From an uncultured Collinsella sp. (lineage in GTDB: Bacteria; Actinomycetota; Coriobacteriia; Coriobacteriales; Coriobacteriaceae), in NCBI GenBank assembly GCA_900549195.1, contig URNK01000057.1, positions 1-10,095 of the forward strand: a stretch of DNA of 10,095 nucleotides. Reading direction: 5' to 3'. The number at the start of each line of letters is the position of its first letter. The stretch's first letter is position 1. A program made the translations under genes and the position numbers. Below the pieces are notes generated by a model. That model was not told where the DNA came from. It saw nothing but the letters and a program-made list of their open reading frames with translations, and made no database searches. Positions 1 through 7,941 of this stretch are shown here, in pieces.

Positions 1-44
1 ATGAGCGCTAGTCTCGTGGGCTCGGAGATGTGTATAAGAGACAG
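1..44 (+). other. Nextera library adapter (i7 side), not genomic
   Basis: Bases 11-44 match the Illumina Nextera read-2 transposase adapter and end in the 19-base Tn5 mosaic end (AGATGTGTATAAGAGACAG, 26-44). Bases 3-10 (gagcgcta) sit where the i7 index belongs and, from memory, correspond to Nextera XT index N723; bases 1-2 would be the end of P7. This is untrimmed sequencing adapter. Genomic sequence starts at 45, so nothing should be annotated across this junction. Confidence 0.97.
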
Positions 45-269
45 CCCCTCTCACATGGCAGCCCGGAGGCGAGGCCGGGCGAAATTGCTACACGCACAAC
101 ACTGACCTAAAAAGTTGTGAGGTCTCCATACGGTTCGGCAGGCGGTATAAAATGTCACCCTCAGCGGTGAAATAGAACATTACCGCAGATAAATGCCATA
201 TTTGATAAAACGCGTTACCAAATTGCAATATTCAATGTGAAAAAGAGCGCCTTACTATTTTTCCTTTTT

Positions 270-337
270 GATCCGTTTTCCTCCGTCCCCTTCGGATCAC
301 ATGATCCCTTGGGAACGGAGGAAAACGGATCGTTTTT
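270..337 (+). terminator. Long-stem intrinsic terminator, plus orientation
   Basis: Bases 270-286 pair perfectly with 315-331 (17 bp). After one mismatch, 288-290 pair with 311-313. The apical region holds a further small stem, ggatc (294-298) with gatcc (303-307). The stem is followed by G and five T (333-337), which is terminator-like for plus-strand transcription. On the minus strand the hairpin is followed by A-rich sequence, so it does not look like an intrinsic terminator for the flavodoxin/ferredoxin gene whose stop is at 380. No plus-strand gene is visible upstream within the contig. Confidence 0.6.
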
Positions 338-368
338 GGTGCAAAAGGGCCAGGTTTGTTTGCACCAA
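336..368. repeat. 10-bp perfect inverted repeat beside the terminator
   Basis: TTGGTGCAAA (336-345) is the exact reverse complement of TTTGCACCAA (359-368), with a 13-nt centre. It lies 12 bases beyond the stop codon of the minus-strand flavodoxin/ferredoxin gene and directly abuts the larger hairpin at 270-331. It could form a 3'-end stem in that gene's mRNA, but no U-run follows on either strand. The arm begins with TTGGTGCA, which also occurs in the palindrome upstream of the same gene (1224-1235). Confidence 0.5.
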
Positions 369-379
369 TCTCACTTGCG

Positions 380-1141
380 CTAGATGAAGAGCTCGCATTC
401 CTTCCGCGCGACGCAAACCTTGCTCAGCATCTGGGAAACAGCGGATAGTTTGTTGGAATCAAGCTTGCGAGCACCTCGCGGACATACGGCGATGCAGCGC
501 ATGCAGGAGATGCACGCCTCGCCAGCTGCTCGTTTGGGGTCACTCTTGTCGATAGCGCAAACGGGGCACGCCGCGGCGCATGCACCGCAGGAGACACAAT
601 CCTCTGTTGCCTCGGGTGCCATGCGGTGACCTCCGGCTTGTTTATAAGGACGATTGCCGGGGATAGAGGGCCCGGACGCATCCTCAGCCAACAGCTTTTG
701 CTGAATTTGCTGCGCAAACTCTGCGAGCTGCGCCGCATCCTGCGCATCCGGTCGCCCAGCAGCAAACTGACGAGCAACGGAATGCTCAGCAATAGCAGAA
801 ACCGCTGCAACAACCCTAAATACGGCGCGCTTCGCAACGTCCTCCAGCTCTACGAGCGTGTCCTCAAACGCGCGGTTTCCGTATACGCAAACCAAAACAG
901 CCCGAGCCCCGTTGCCGCGCACCATGCCCAACCGGTCAGCCACCACAGCCGGGATTCTACCGGCATACGCCGGCACAGAGATTACGGCCACGTCGTCCTC
1001 AGTCATCGAGACAGCGCTGAAATCTAGCCCGCTATCGGCCAGATCGACGGTAACGGTATTCTTGCCCAGTGCCCCGGCCACAAGGCCAGACACCTTCCGC
1101 GTTCCACCCGTCGGACTAAACACAATTTCGAATACGCTCAT
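380..1141 (-). CDS. EFR1-type flavodoxin-fold protein with two 4Fe-4S clusters
   Basis: This is a 253-residue cytoplasmic electron-transfer protein of the flavodoxin-plus-ferredoxin (EFR1-like) type. The N-terminal half is flavodoxin-like: FSPTGGT at residues 8-14 matches the phosphate loop that binds the FMN phosphate. The C-terminus has two ferredoxin motifs, CxxCxxCxxxCP at Cys182/185/188/192 and again at Cys210/213/216/220, each able to ligate a 4Fe-4S cluster. The family is thought to shuttle electrons between FMN and iron-sulfur centres; the partner cannot be told from the sequence. The ATG at 1141 was chosen because GGGAGGG lies just upstream of it. An in-frame ATG at 1168 has no Shine-Dalgarno sequence and would add nine residues in front of the conserved MSVFEIVFSPTGG start. 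The gene appears monocistronic, as its neighbours are more than 600 bases upstream or off the contig. Confidence 0.88.
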   Translation of the reverse strand: MSVFEIVFSPTGGTRKVSGLVAGALGKNTVTVDLADSGLDFSAVSMTEDDVAVISVPAYAGRIPAVVADRLGMVRGNGARAVLVCVYGNRAFEDTLVELEDVAKRAVFRVVAAVSAIAEHSVARQFAAGRPDAQDAAQLAEFAQQIQQKLLAEDASGPSIPGNRPYKQAGGHRMAPEATEDCVSCGACAAACPVCAIDKSDPKRAAGEACISCMRCIAVCPRGARKLDSNKLSAVSQMLSKVCVARKECELFI

Positions 1142-1197
1142 CGAGGCACCCTCCCCTACGCCTGGCAACGCGTCAAGCCGCTTTCACATCCAGCCAG

Positions 1198-1235
1198 AGT
1201 ATACGGCGCATGGAATCCCCGTTTTGGTGCACCAA
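1198..1235 (-). promoter_or_regulatory. Candidate promoter and operator palindrome of the flavodoxin/ferredoxin gene
   Basis: On the minus strand TATACT (1203 down to 1198) is a good -10 hexamer, about 57 bases before the ATG at 1141. No good -35 hexamer is found at 16-18 bp. Instead the perfect palindrome TTGGTGCACCAA (1224-1235) is centred 29 bp upstream of the -10 centre, that is near -40. That is where an activator would sit to replace a poor -35, or where a repressor would block polymerase. Twelve-base palindromes do occur by chance in 10 kb, so the position, not the palindrome alone, is the argument. Confidence 0.4.
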
Positions 1236-1352
1236 GCACCCCAATGCACCCACCCTACGCTGTCTGCCTCTTCGTTTTGTATAAATTACGGTACAGATTG
1301 CATATACTTACTGGATACCGCCGCGTTCTCCTGAGGTACCCCATCCCGGCAC

Positions 1353-1376
1353 GTGCAAAAAACGGAGTATTCTGCA
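1353..1376 (-). repeat. 24-nt motif, copy 1 (inverted relative to copy 2)
   Basis: Read on the minus strand this is TGCAGAATACTCC, six bases (gttttt), then TGCAC. It is identical to the copy at 1562-1585 in the outer 13 and 5 bases and differs only in the six-base centre, which is A-rich in the other copy. The two copies point away from each other with 185 bases between. The role is unknown; a protein-binding site or the ends of a small mobile or structured element are possible. Confidence 0.6.
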
Positions 1377-1417
1377 ACGTGACCGCGTCAGCACCGCCGC
1401 GGGTGGGCAAAACTGTA

Positions 1418-1464
1418 GGGCGCCGTATCATTCTAAGTCCCGACATGGCGAGAATGACGCGCCC
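1418..1464. repeat. Large imperfect hairpin
   Basis: The arms GGGCGC (1418-1423) and TCATTCT (1428-1434) pair with AGAATGA (1451-1457) and GCGCCC (1459-1464), with four bases against one bulged between the two stem blocks and a 16-nt loop. It lies between the two inverted 24-nt motifs. On the minus strand the hairpin is followed by CTACAGTTTTGCC, a weak T-tract, so it could be a leftward terminator or a structured RNA. No gene enters it from the right before the helicase terminator. Confidence 0.45.
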
Positions 1465-1561
1465 CTGCTCCGGAAAACGGCGAAATCTGACTCGGAACGC
1501 TCGCTAGGGATATCCGAAGGCCACCGTTGGCGACGTCGAATCATATGCAGACAACTCGAAC

Positions 1562-1585
1562 TGCAGAATACTCCAAAAAATGCAC
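1562..1585 (+). repeat. 24-nt motif, copy 2
   Basis: On the plus strand this is TGCAGAATACTCC, six A, then TGCAC. Outside the six-base centre it is identical to the reverse complement of 1353-1376 (18 of 18 positions). It is followed by a C-rich stretch and then the helicase terminator about 100 bases on. Confidence 0.6.
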
Positions 1586-1682
1586 GGCGCACCCCATGGG
1601 ACCCATTGCTGCATGGCAGAAAATAGGTCCTCGGCATCCCCCAGATGCATTCCCGAGAACATCACGTTTGAATTAGCGATGG

Positions 1683-1726
1683 ACACGGCAAACAAAAGGG
1701 CCCGAGCGTTGTTTGCTCGGGCCCTT
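1683..1726 (-). terminator. Intrinsic terminator of the DEAD-box helicase gene
   Basis: Bases 1696-1707 (aagggcccgagc) pair perfectly with 1715-1726 over 12 bp with a 7-nt loop. Read on the minus strand the stem is followed by TTTTGTTTG, a typical U-rich tail. It starts about 32 bases past the helicase stop codon at 1759, which is the expected place and orientation. Confidence 0.9.
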
Positions 1727-1758
1727 AGCTTGTCTCACGCTAGCGCGCGATGCGCATC

Positions 1759-4008
<2,250 letters not shown>

Positions 4009-4280
4009 ATGTTGTTGTTCCTTATCTGCACGCGTCATGAGCGCGGCATGCGGCCGCGCGGGCGTGCTTGGTAGTGCGCTAATACATACAAAAACAGGTG
4101 CGCACAGAGAGGACGTTGCTCAGCACGCTGGCGATCGCTTTGGCAGCCCTATCACGCGCCGTCCAGACGCAGCAGCTCTAAGCGATGGAGCAGATTCGCC
4201 GCCGGTTAGTATACCCGTACTCCGTATGCCCCCACGTAAACCACAGATGACGAGGCGGACGAGGTGGGCCTGGCCGATTG

Positions 4281-4337
4281 TGTCAATCTGTAACAGATGC
4301 AGGGCAAAACCGGGTCCAAATGTTATAGAACAAGACA
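4281..4337. repeat. Palindromic element copy D (diverged)
   Basis: The left arm TGTCAATCTGTAACA (4281-4295) and right arm TGTTATAGAACAAGACA (4321-4337) flank a centre of exactly 25 nt. It matches copies A-C at 7776-8000. The left arm lacks two bases and the right arm carries several changes, so it has decayed. Its centre is closest to copy B, sharing an AAAAC core, a following GGGTC and a terminal AAA. It lies about 44 bases upstream of the -35 region of the FHA gene. Confidence 0.65.
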
Positions 4338-4380
4338 GAGGGGGATTTCCGTTCAGTCCAACCAAAATCTCTCGGTCTTC

Positions 4381-4408
4381 CTGCAATTTCGAACATGTGG
4401 CCTATAAT
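4381..4408 (+). promoter_or_regulatory. Promoter of the FHA-domain gene
   Basis: A perfect -10 hexamer TATAAT (4403-4408) is preceded, at 16 bp, by CTGCAA (4381-4386), a partial match to a -35 box. The start codon at 4516 leaves a leader of about 100 nt. Just before the ribosome site, CCTA and GCCA at about 4473-4484 can pair with TGGC and TAGG at about 4487-4494. Confidence 0.5.
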
Positions 4409-4503
4409 GTTGCTTTGGTTACGCTATATATTGCGCAGCCATTTAATACGTCGCCCACCGGGGGCCATTAATTCCTATCGCCATATTGGCTAGGAAGCAA
4501 TCA

Positions 4504-4510
4504 AAGGAGG
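4504..4510 (+). promoter_or_regulatory. Strong ribosome binding site fixing a GTG start
   Basis: AAGGAGG, five bases before GTG at 4516, is a near-perfect Shine-Dalgarno sequence. It lies inside the reading frame of an upstream TTG (4486) and therefore argues that translation starts at the GTG. Confidence 0.85.
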
Positions 4511-4515
4511 TATCC

Positions 4516-5478
4516 GTGGCAGCAGAGACGCCTTGCTCGGTCCTCTATAACGATATTCGCTCGTTCGGCGGTCTTAAACATCTCGAGATCGCCCGAATGC
4601 TCATCAATGGAAACTCTTATCTCGGCAGTACCCTGCTCGAGAAATGCTCTTCCAACCGCTCGTATCTCACCCGTTACATCGTCCATCGCAAGCCTGACCA
4701 GTGCGCGCCCTCCATCTACAGCGACTTTACCGTCACCACGCTCAACCTTTCCTCGGCAATCTGCAGCAAGCTCGGCGGCGGCGAGTCCGCCTATCGGGCA
4801 ATCGCCGAGCACTATCGCGGTCCGGCCGCCAACGAAATGATGTCGGCTCTCGCCAGCTACAAGCTGGACAGCCGCCTATATGCAAATGCCCTCAATCGCA
4901 TCGACAACTTTGACGGCAATGCCGTGCGCGAGAAAAGCACGCTTTACCTTATGCTCTTTGTGGCAACGGGGGCGCTCGCCGATCCCGTTCAGGGCGTGAC
5001 CACCGTCGAGCGCTTTTGCGCCAGCAAGACGGGCGGGCACTTTGGCACCACCGAAACTACCGTCGGACGCGGCTTTATGAGCAGCCTGGAGCAGCCGCAC
5101 ACCGTCGCTCCCAACCTCGGTCTGCTCAGAACCCATGCCGACAACTGCGCCGACATGCAAATCCATCCCCTCACACGCGATCCGCGCGGCACCGTGATTG
5201 GTTCTTTGCCCAAAACCTCGCCCAGCATCACCGATGTAGGCGCCGACGCCTCGCGCGAGCATCTTCGCATTTGGCTCGAGGGTGAGCACTGGTACGCCCA
5301 GGGCCTTGGATCGACCAACGGCACAGTGCTCGAATCGGGCGCGGGCGACGGCGATATTGTGATTGAGCCGCCGCGCGACCAACGCGAACCCGGCAAAGTC
5401 TATCCCCCCGTGGAAATCGCCAACAGCGACAGGCTCCATCTGGGTCTCTACACGACATTCCTTGTCATTGTGGACTAG
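4516..5478 (+). CDS. FHA-domain protein with unrecognised N-terminal region
   Basis: This is a 320-residue protein. The C-terminal ~95 residues form a forkhead-associated domain, which binds phospho-threonine peptides: SREH at 246-249 and STNGT at 266-270 hold the conserved Ser/Arg, His and Asn of the phosphopeptide-binding face. The N-terminal ~215 residues match no family I recognise. They are mixed helical, contain scattered Cys residues, and have no signal peptide or clear membrane segment, so the protein is probably cytoplasmic. The GTG start follows AAGGAGG. The gene lies 171 bases upstream of a transmembrane Ser/Thr kinase on the same strand. FHA proteins are common partners or substrates of such kinases in actinobacteria, so it is probably the reader of that kinase's phosphorylation. 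A terminator-like hairpin separates them, so they may be separately transcribed. Confidence 0.8.
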   Translation: MAAETPCSVLYNDIRSFGGLKHLEIARMLINGNSYLGSTLLEKCSSNRSYLTRYIVHRKPDQCAPSIYSDFTVTTLNLSSAICSKLGGGESAYRAIAEHYRGPAANEMMSALASYKLDSRLYANALNRIDNFDGNAVREKSTLYLMLFVATGALADPVQGVTTVERFCASKTGGHFGTTETTVGRGFMSSLEQPHTVAPNLGLLRTHADNCADMQIHPLTRDPRGTVIGSLPKTSPSITDVGADASREHLRIWLEGEHWYAQGLGSTNGTVLESGAGDGDIVIEPPRDQREPGKVYPPVEIANSDRLHLGLYTTFLVIVD

Positions 5479-5480
5479 CA

Positions 5481-5520
5481 CGGACAGCGATCGGAAGACG
5501 GTCGCCGTCCGTCTTTCGTC
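5481..5520 (+). terminator. Possible terminator with two alternative stems
   Basis: GGAAGACGG (5493-5501) can pair with CCGTCTTTC (5509-5517), including one G-U, over a 7-nt loop. The following cgtcttct is a weak U-rich tail. An alternative, mutually exclusive stem pairs CGGAC and CGA (5481-5490) with TCG and GTCCG (5502-5511). It starts two bases after the FHA stop codon. It may be an ordinary weak terminator that leaves some read-through into the kinase gene. Confidence 0.4.
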
Positions 5521-5566
5521 TTCTACCTTCTGTGTCGTAAACGACAATGCTCAGCGGTATACGTGG

Positions 5567-5607
5567 GCAGTGCGGCTATCATGGTACTTTACCGATATCC
5601 GCACTGC
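5567..5607 (+). promoter_or_regulatory. Long leader hairpin upstream of the kinase gene
   Basis: GCAGTGCGG (5567-5575) pairs perfectly with CCGCACTGC (5599-5607). Inside it TATC (5577-5580) pairs with GATA (5594-5597) and GGTA (5583-5586) with TACC (5590-5593), closing a 3-nt loop. In all there are 17 base pairs, with one c/t mismatch and a two-base bulge. No U-run follows on either strand, so it is not a simple terminator. It ends 42 bases before the kinase ATG. It could be an RNA control or processing structure, or a DNA binding site. Confidence 0.5.
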
Positions 5608-5649
5608 TCGCGTAAACGTGCGGCAACCCATGCCAGACAAAGGAACGCC

Positions 5650-7734
5650 ATGGATACTACCGATAGCGCCTATGGCGACAAACTCGTCCGTCTCGATACG
5701 TTCGATACCGCCGTGGCAGTCGACCCCAGCGCCGAGGACGACGCCAAGCGTCGGTTTATGACGCTTATTCTTCAAACGACGTACCACGACGACGGCAATA
5801 TCGGACACGTGCTTCGCGCGACCAACACAAGCGGCGAGGTCTTTGCCGTCAAGCTGCTCAAGGACAACGCCATCCTTTCCGGCCAAGCCCCCGACCGCTC
5901 CGCCGAGCAAGCGGCTGCGCACCTGGCCAACACCGCCGCGCTGTTCGAGGAGTACCGTCATCTGTGCACCGTCTCGCACCTGCGCGGATTTCCGCGCGTC
6001 TATGGCTATGGATCGTGCGAGGACGACCCGCTCATCCTCATGGAGTGGGTCGAGGGCACCTCGCTCAAGCAGGCGCTGCCCTTGCTTCCGCACGATGTCT
6101 CGGGCGGGCTAACCACCCAGATGGTGGCCGCCGTTGGAAACGCCGTGCTTCGCGCACTCCTGATGACCCAGGGACTCGTAAATCCGGTCGTCCATCGCGA
6201 CCTGTCGCCCGCCAATATCATGTTCCGTACCACCAGCCGAACGCTCGAGCAGCAGATCGCCGATTGCTCCTTTGACCCCTGTCTCATCGACATGGGCTCC
6301 GCGACCATTGCCCTCGGCGATGACACGATCACCCGGCGCGCCGACATCTGGCGCTTTGCCACGCCCGCATACGCCGCGCCCGAGATGCTCACGCAGGATA
6401 TCGAAGGCATCGCGGCCCTTCGCCGCTCGCCCGCCATCGACGTCTACGCGCTATCGAGCATTCTGTACCAGCTCTACAGCGGTCGCAAGCCGTTCGATGT
6501 GGAGTCGACGGGCGCCGCGGCAACCGGCTCGTTCTACCTCATAAAGACCAAGACAAAGCCGGCACCGCTCGAGCCGCGATGCAATGACGACGAGGCACTC
6601 GTCCAGATCATCATGAAAGGCATCTCAGTCGAGCAGTGCGATCGTCCCACCGAGCAGCAGATGCTCGAGGTGCTCTCGGCATACCTCACCGATGCCGAAT
6701 CCGAGGGCCGCGAAGGCGCAGGAGACGAGGCCGCGATTGATATCGATTCTGGCACGCACCTTAAGGTCGACGTCGCCGGCGAGCGCGCGAGAGAGATCCT
6801 GGAGCTGGCCCGGCACGATGCCATGACCCGCCGCCGCTTTATTATCGGTGGCGTTGTCGCAGCCGTTGCGGGGCTCGGCTTTATCGGGGCAGCAACCCAT
6901 GGCTTTGGCATCCCCGACTACTTGGACGGCATCCGCGGTTCACTTGACGACTACACCTGGGATCAGCTGCAGGAGATTTCGCTCAAGATTAAGGCCGCCG
7001 AGACCCGTAGCGAGGCACGCGAGATTGCAAAGCGCTACCATCTGCTCGATGCCGATGGGCACATCCCCTATCCGTGCACCAAGCGCGTGAGGCTCACCAA
7101 CGGGCTGCACATCGGCGCGCAGCTTGTGGGCATCCGTCACGACGAGCTTCTAGACGGTACGGGCAAGGCCGGACTGACGTTTATGTTCGATGCCGGCATT
7201 GCCGAGCGCGATGCCGCGGCCCAACCGTTGAGCACCGGCTGGGCAGATTGCGAGCTGCGGGAATGGCTCGACAACGACGGCCTTAAGCTGCTGCCCAACG
7301 AGCTGCGCGCACTCATTAAATCTGTCAAAAAGGTCTCGAATAACGTTGGAGCCGCCAGAAGCGCATCGTGCCTGAGCGAGCTGCCCGCAACCCTTTGGCT
7401 GCCCGCCATGGTCGAGCTGTGCGGAGTGCAGCCGCCCGAGTCATTTGCCGAGGGCTTTCACTACCTGGCCGACATCTATAACGGCGAGGGCAAGGAGTAC
7501 CAACTCTTCCGCGAGCTCAAGGTAAGTCCGTATACCACGAACGAGATGTTGGTTCGCCAGTGGAAGGGCAAGGACGCCTGTTGGTGGGAACGAACGGCGA
7601 GTCCCGACACATCGGAGAGCGAAGGTACACTCTATATGAACCGCGTGGGGCACGACGGCGACGCCTTTACGTACGCAACGCCTGCGGAAAAGCCAAACAA
7701 GCGAACCTGCGTGATCCCCGGGTTCTGCATCTAG
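5650..7734 (+). CDS. Membrane-anchored Ser/Thr-type protein kinase with DUF6273-like C-terminus
   Basis: This 694-residue protein has a cytoplasmic kinase domain (about 40-350): Lys68 in VFAVKLL is the ATP lysine, HRDLSPAN (182-189) the catalytic loop with Asp184 and Asn189, DMG (214-216) replaces the usual DFG, APE is at 243-245 and DVYALSS at 264-270. The glycine loop is degenerate. An acidic linker leads to one membrane segment at about 396-415, preceded by TRRRF (393-397), which resembles a twin-arginine motif. The C-terminal ~270 residues resemble DUF6273: WADCELREWL (531-540), LWLPAMVELCG (582-592), WWER (645-648) and a final IPGFCI. That part is probably extracytoplasmic and could sense or bind something. 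The ATG at 5650 follows AAAGGA by five bases; an upstream GTG at 5563 lies in the leader hairpin region without a ribosome site. The adjacent FHA protein is the likely partner. Substrates are unknown. Confidence 0.87.
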   Translation: MDTTDSAYGDKLVRLDTFDTAVAVDPSAEDDAKRRFMTLILQTTYHDDGNIGHVLRATNTSGEVFAVKLLKDNAILSGQAPDRSAEQAAAHLANTAALFEEYRHLCTVSHLRGFPRVYGYGSCEDDPLILMEWVEGTSLKQALPLLPHDVSGGLTTQMVAAVGNAVLRALLMTQGLVNPVVHRDLSPANIMFRTTSRTLEQQIADCSFDPCLIDMGSATIALGDDTITRRADIWRFATPAYAAPEMLTQDIEGIAALRRSPAIDVYALSSILYQLYSGRKPFDVESTGAAATGSFYLIKTKTKPAPLEPRCNDDEALVQIIMKGISVEQCDRPTEQQMLEVLSAYLTDAESEGREGAGDEAAIDIDSGTHLKVDVAGERAREILELARHDAMTRRRFIIGGVVAAVAGLGFIGAATHGFGIPDYLDGIRGSLDDYTWDQLQEISLKIKAAETRSEAREIAKRYHLLDADGHIPYPCTKRVRLTNGLHIGAQLVGIRHDELLDGTGKAGLTFMFDAGIAERDAAAQPLSTGWADCELREWLDNDGLKLLPNELRALIKSVKKVSNNVGAARSASCLSELPATLWLPAMVELCGVQPPESFAEGFHYLADIYNGEGKEYQLFRELKVSPYTTNEMLVRQWKGKDACWWERTASPDTSESEGTLYMNRVGHDGDAFTYATPAEKPNKRTCVIPGFCI

Positions 7735-7775
7735 GCAGCGGGCGTCTTGCCGCGGCGGGGCCCCTCCCCGGCAAT

Positions 7776-7840
7776 TGTCTCGATCTGTATCTGTAACAGT
7801 TAGAAGTCATATTTGCTGCTAGATGTTACAGATTGAGACA
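7776..7840. repeat. Palindromic element copy A
   Basis: The left arm matches TGTCTCGATCTGTAACA except for an extra six bases, tctgta, that duplicate the neighbouring bases. The right arm is TGTTACAGATTGAGACA (7824-7840). The centre between the arms is 25 nt. It is the first of three tandem copies; 21 nt separate it from copy B. The insertion breaks the perfect symmetry but would leave most of the stem able to pair. Confidence 0.85.
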
Positions 7841-7861
7841 TTGAGTTTCCTGCCAACTGTT

Positions 7862-7920
7862 TGTCTTGATCTGTAACAAATACTCGGTAAAACGGGGTCT
7901 AAATGTTACAGATCGAGACG
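7862..7920. repeat. Palindromic element copy B (best conserved)
   Basis: The left arm TGTCTTGATCTGTAACA (7862-7878) and right arm TGTTACAGATCGAGACG (7904-7920) flank a 25-nt centre. The arms pair over 15 of the inner 16 positions, the exception being G-U in RNA. The total is 59 nt. A 21-nt spacer resembling the one before it leads to copy C, giving an exact 80-bp step. Confidence 0.88.
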
Positions 7921-7941
7921 TTAGTTTTCGGCTGAAATGTT

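Larger units (their letters stand above)
45..379. other. Gene-free stretch with several hairpins
   Basis: No convincing coding region is visible here on either strand, and base composition is more AT-rich than in the genes. Inverted repeats seen are gcccgg/ccgggc (61-66 with 75-80), cacaac/gttgtg (95-100 with 114-119), a long stem at 270-331 and a 10-bp stem at 336-368; the last two have their own entries. A gene lying to the left of the contig may end just outside it on the plus strand, which would explain the plus-oriented terminator at 270-337. Confidence 0.6.
1142..1758. other. Long intergenic region with promoter, paired motifs and terminator
   Basis: No gene is supported in this stretch; open frames here lack ribosome sites and family signatures. 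From left to right it holds the likely promoter and 12-bp palindrome of the minus-strand flavodoxin/ferredoxin gene (about 1198-1235), a 24-nt motif at 1353-1376, a large imperfect hairpin at 1418-1464, an inverted second copy of the 24-nt motif at 1562-1585, and the helicase terminator at 1683-1726. The middle part, roughly 1350-1590, is far larger than a simple promoter needs and is described further under findings. Confidence 0.6.
4009..4515. other. Divergent intergenic region between helicase and FHA genes
   Basis: No gene is supported here. It serves as 5' region for the minus-strand helicase and the plus-strand FHA gene. It contains a 7-bp perfect stem with a 5-nt loop (4041-4047 with 4053-4059) in the probable helicase leader, one diverged copy of the palindromic element at 4281-4337, and the FHA promoter around 4381-4408. 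I could not place a strong helicase promoter; TATACT on the minus strand at about 4208-4213 is a weak candidate. Confidence 0.55.

Noticed and set aside
88..129. 13-residue minus-strand open frame (METSQLFRSVLCV)
   Set aside because: There is no Shine-Dalgarno sequence, and it lies within an inverted repeat; nothing supports translation.
4486..4515. Earlier TTG start for the FHA gene
   Set aside because: The strong ribosome site AAGGAGG lies within this extension and is correctly spaced for the GTG at 4516.
5563..5649. Earlier GTG start for the kinase
   Set aside because: No ribosome site precedes it, the extension overlaps the leader hairpin, and AAAGGA is well placed before the ATG at 5650.
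7741..7775. Terminator after the kinase gene
   Set aside because: The GC-rich run gives only a 5-bp stem with an alternative GGGGCCCC palindrome and no T-tract follows.
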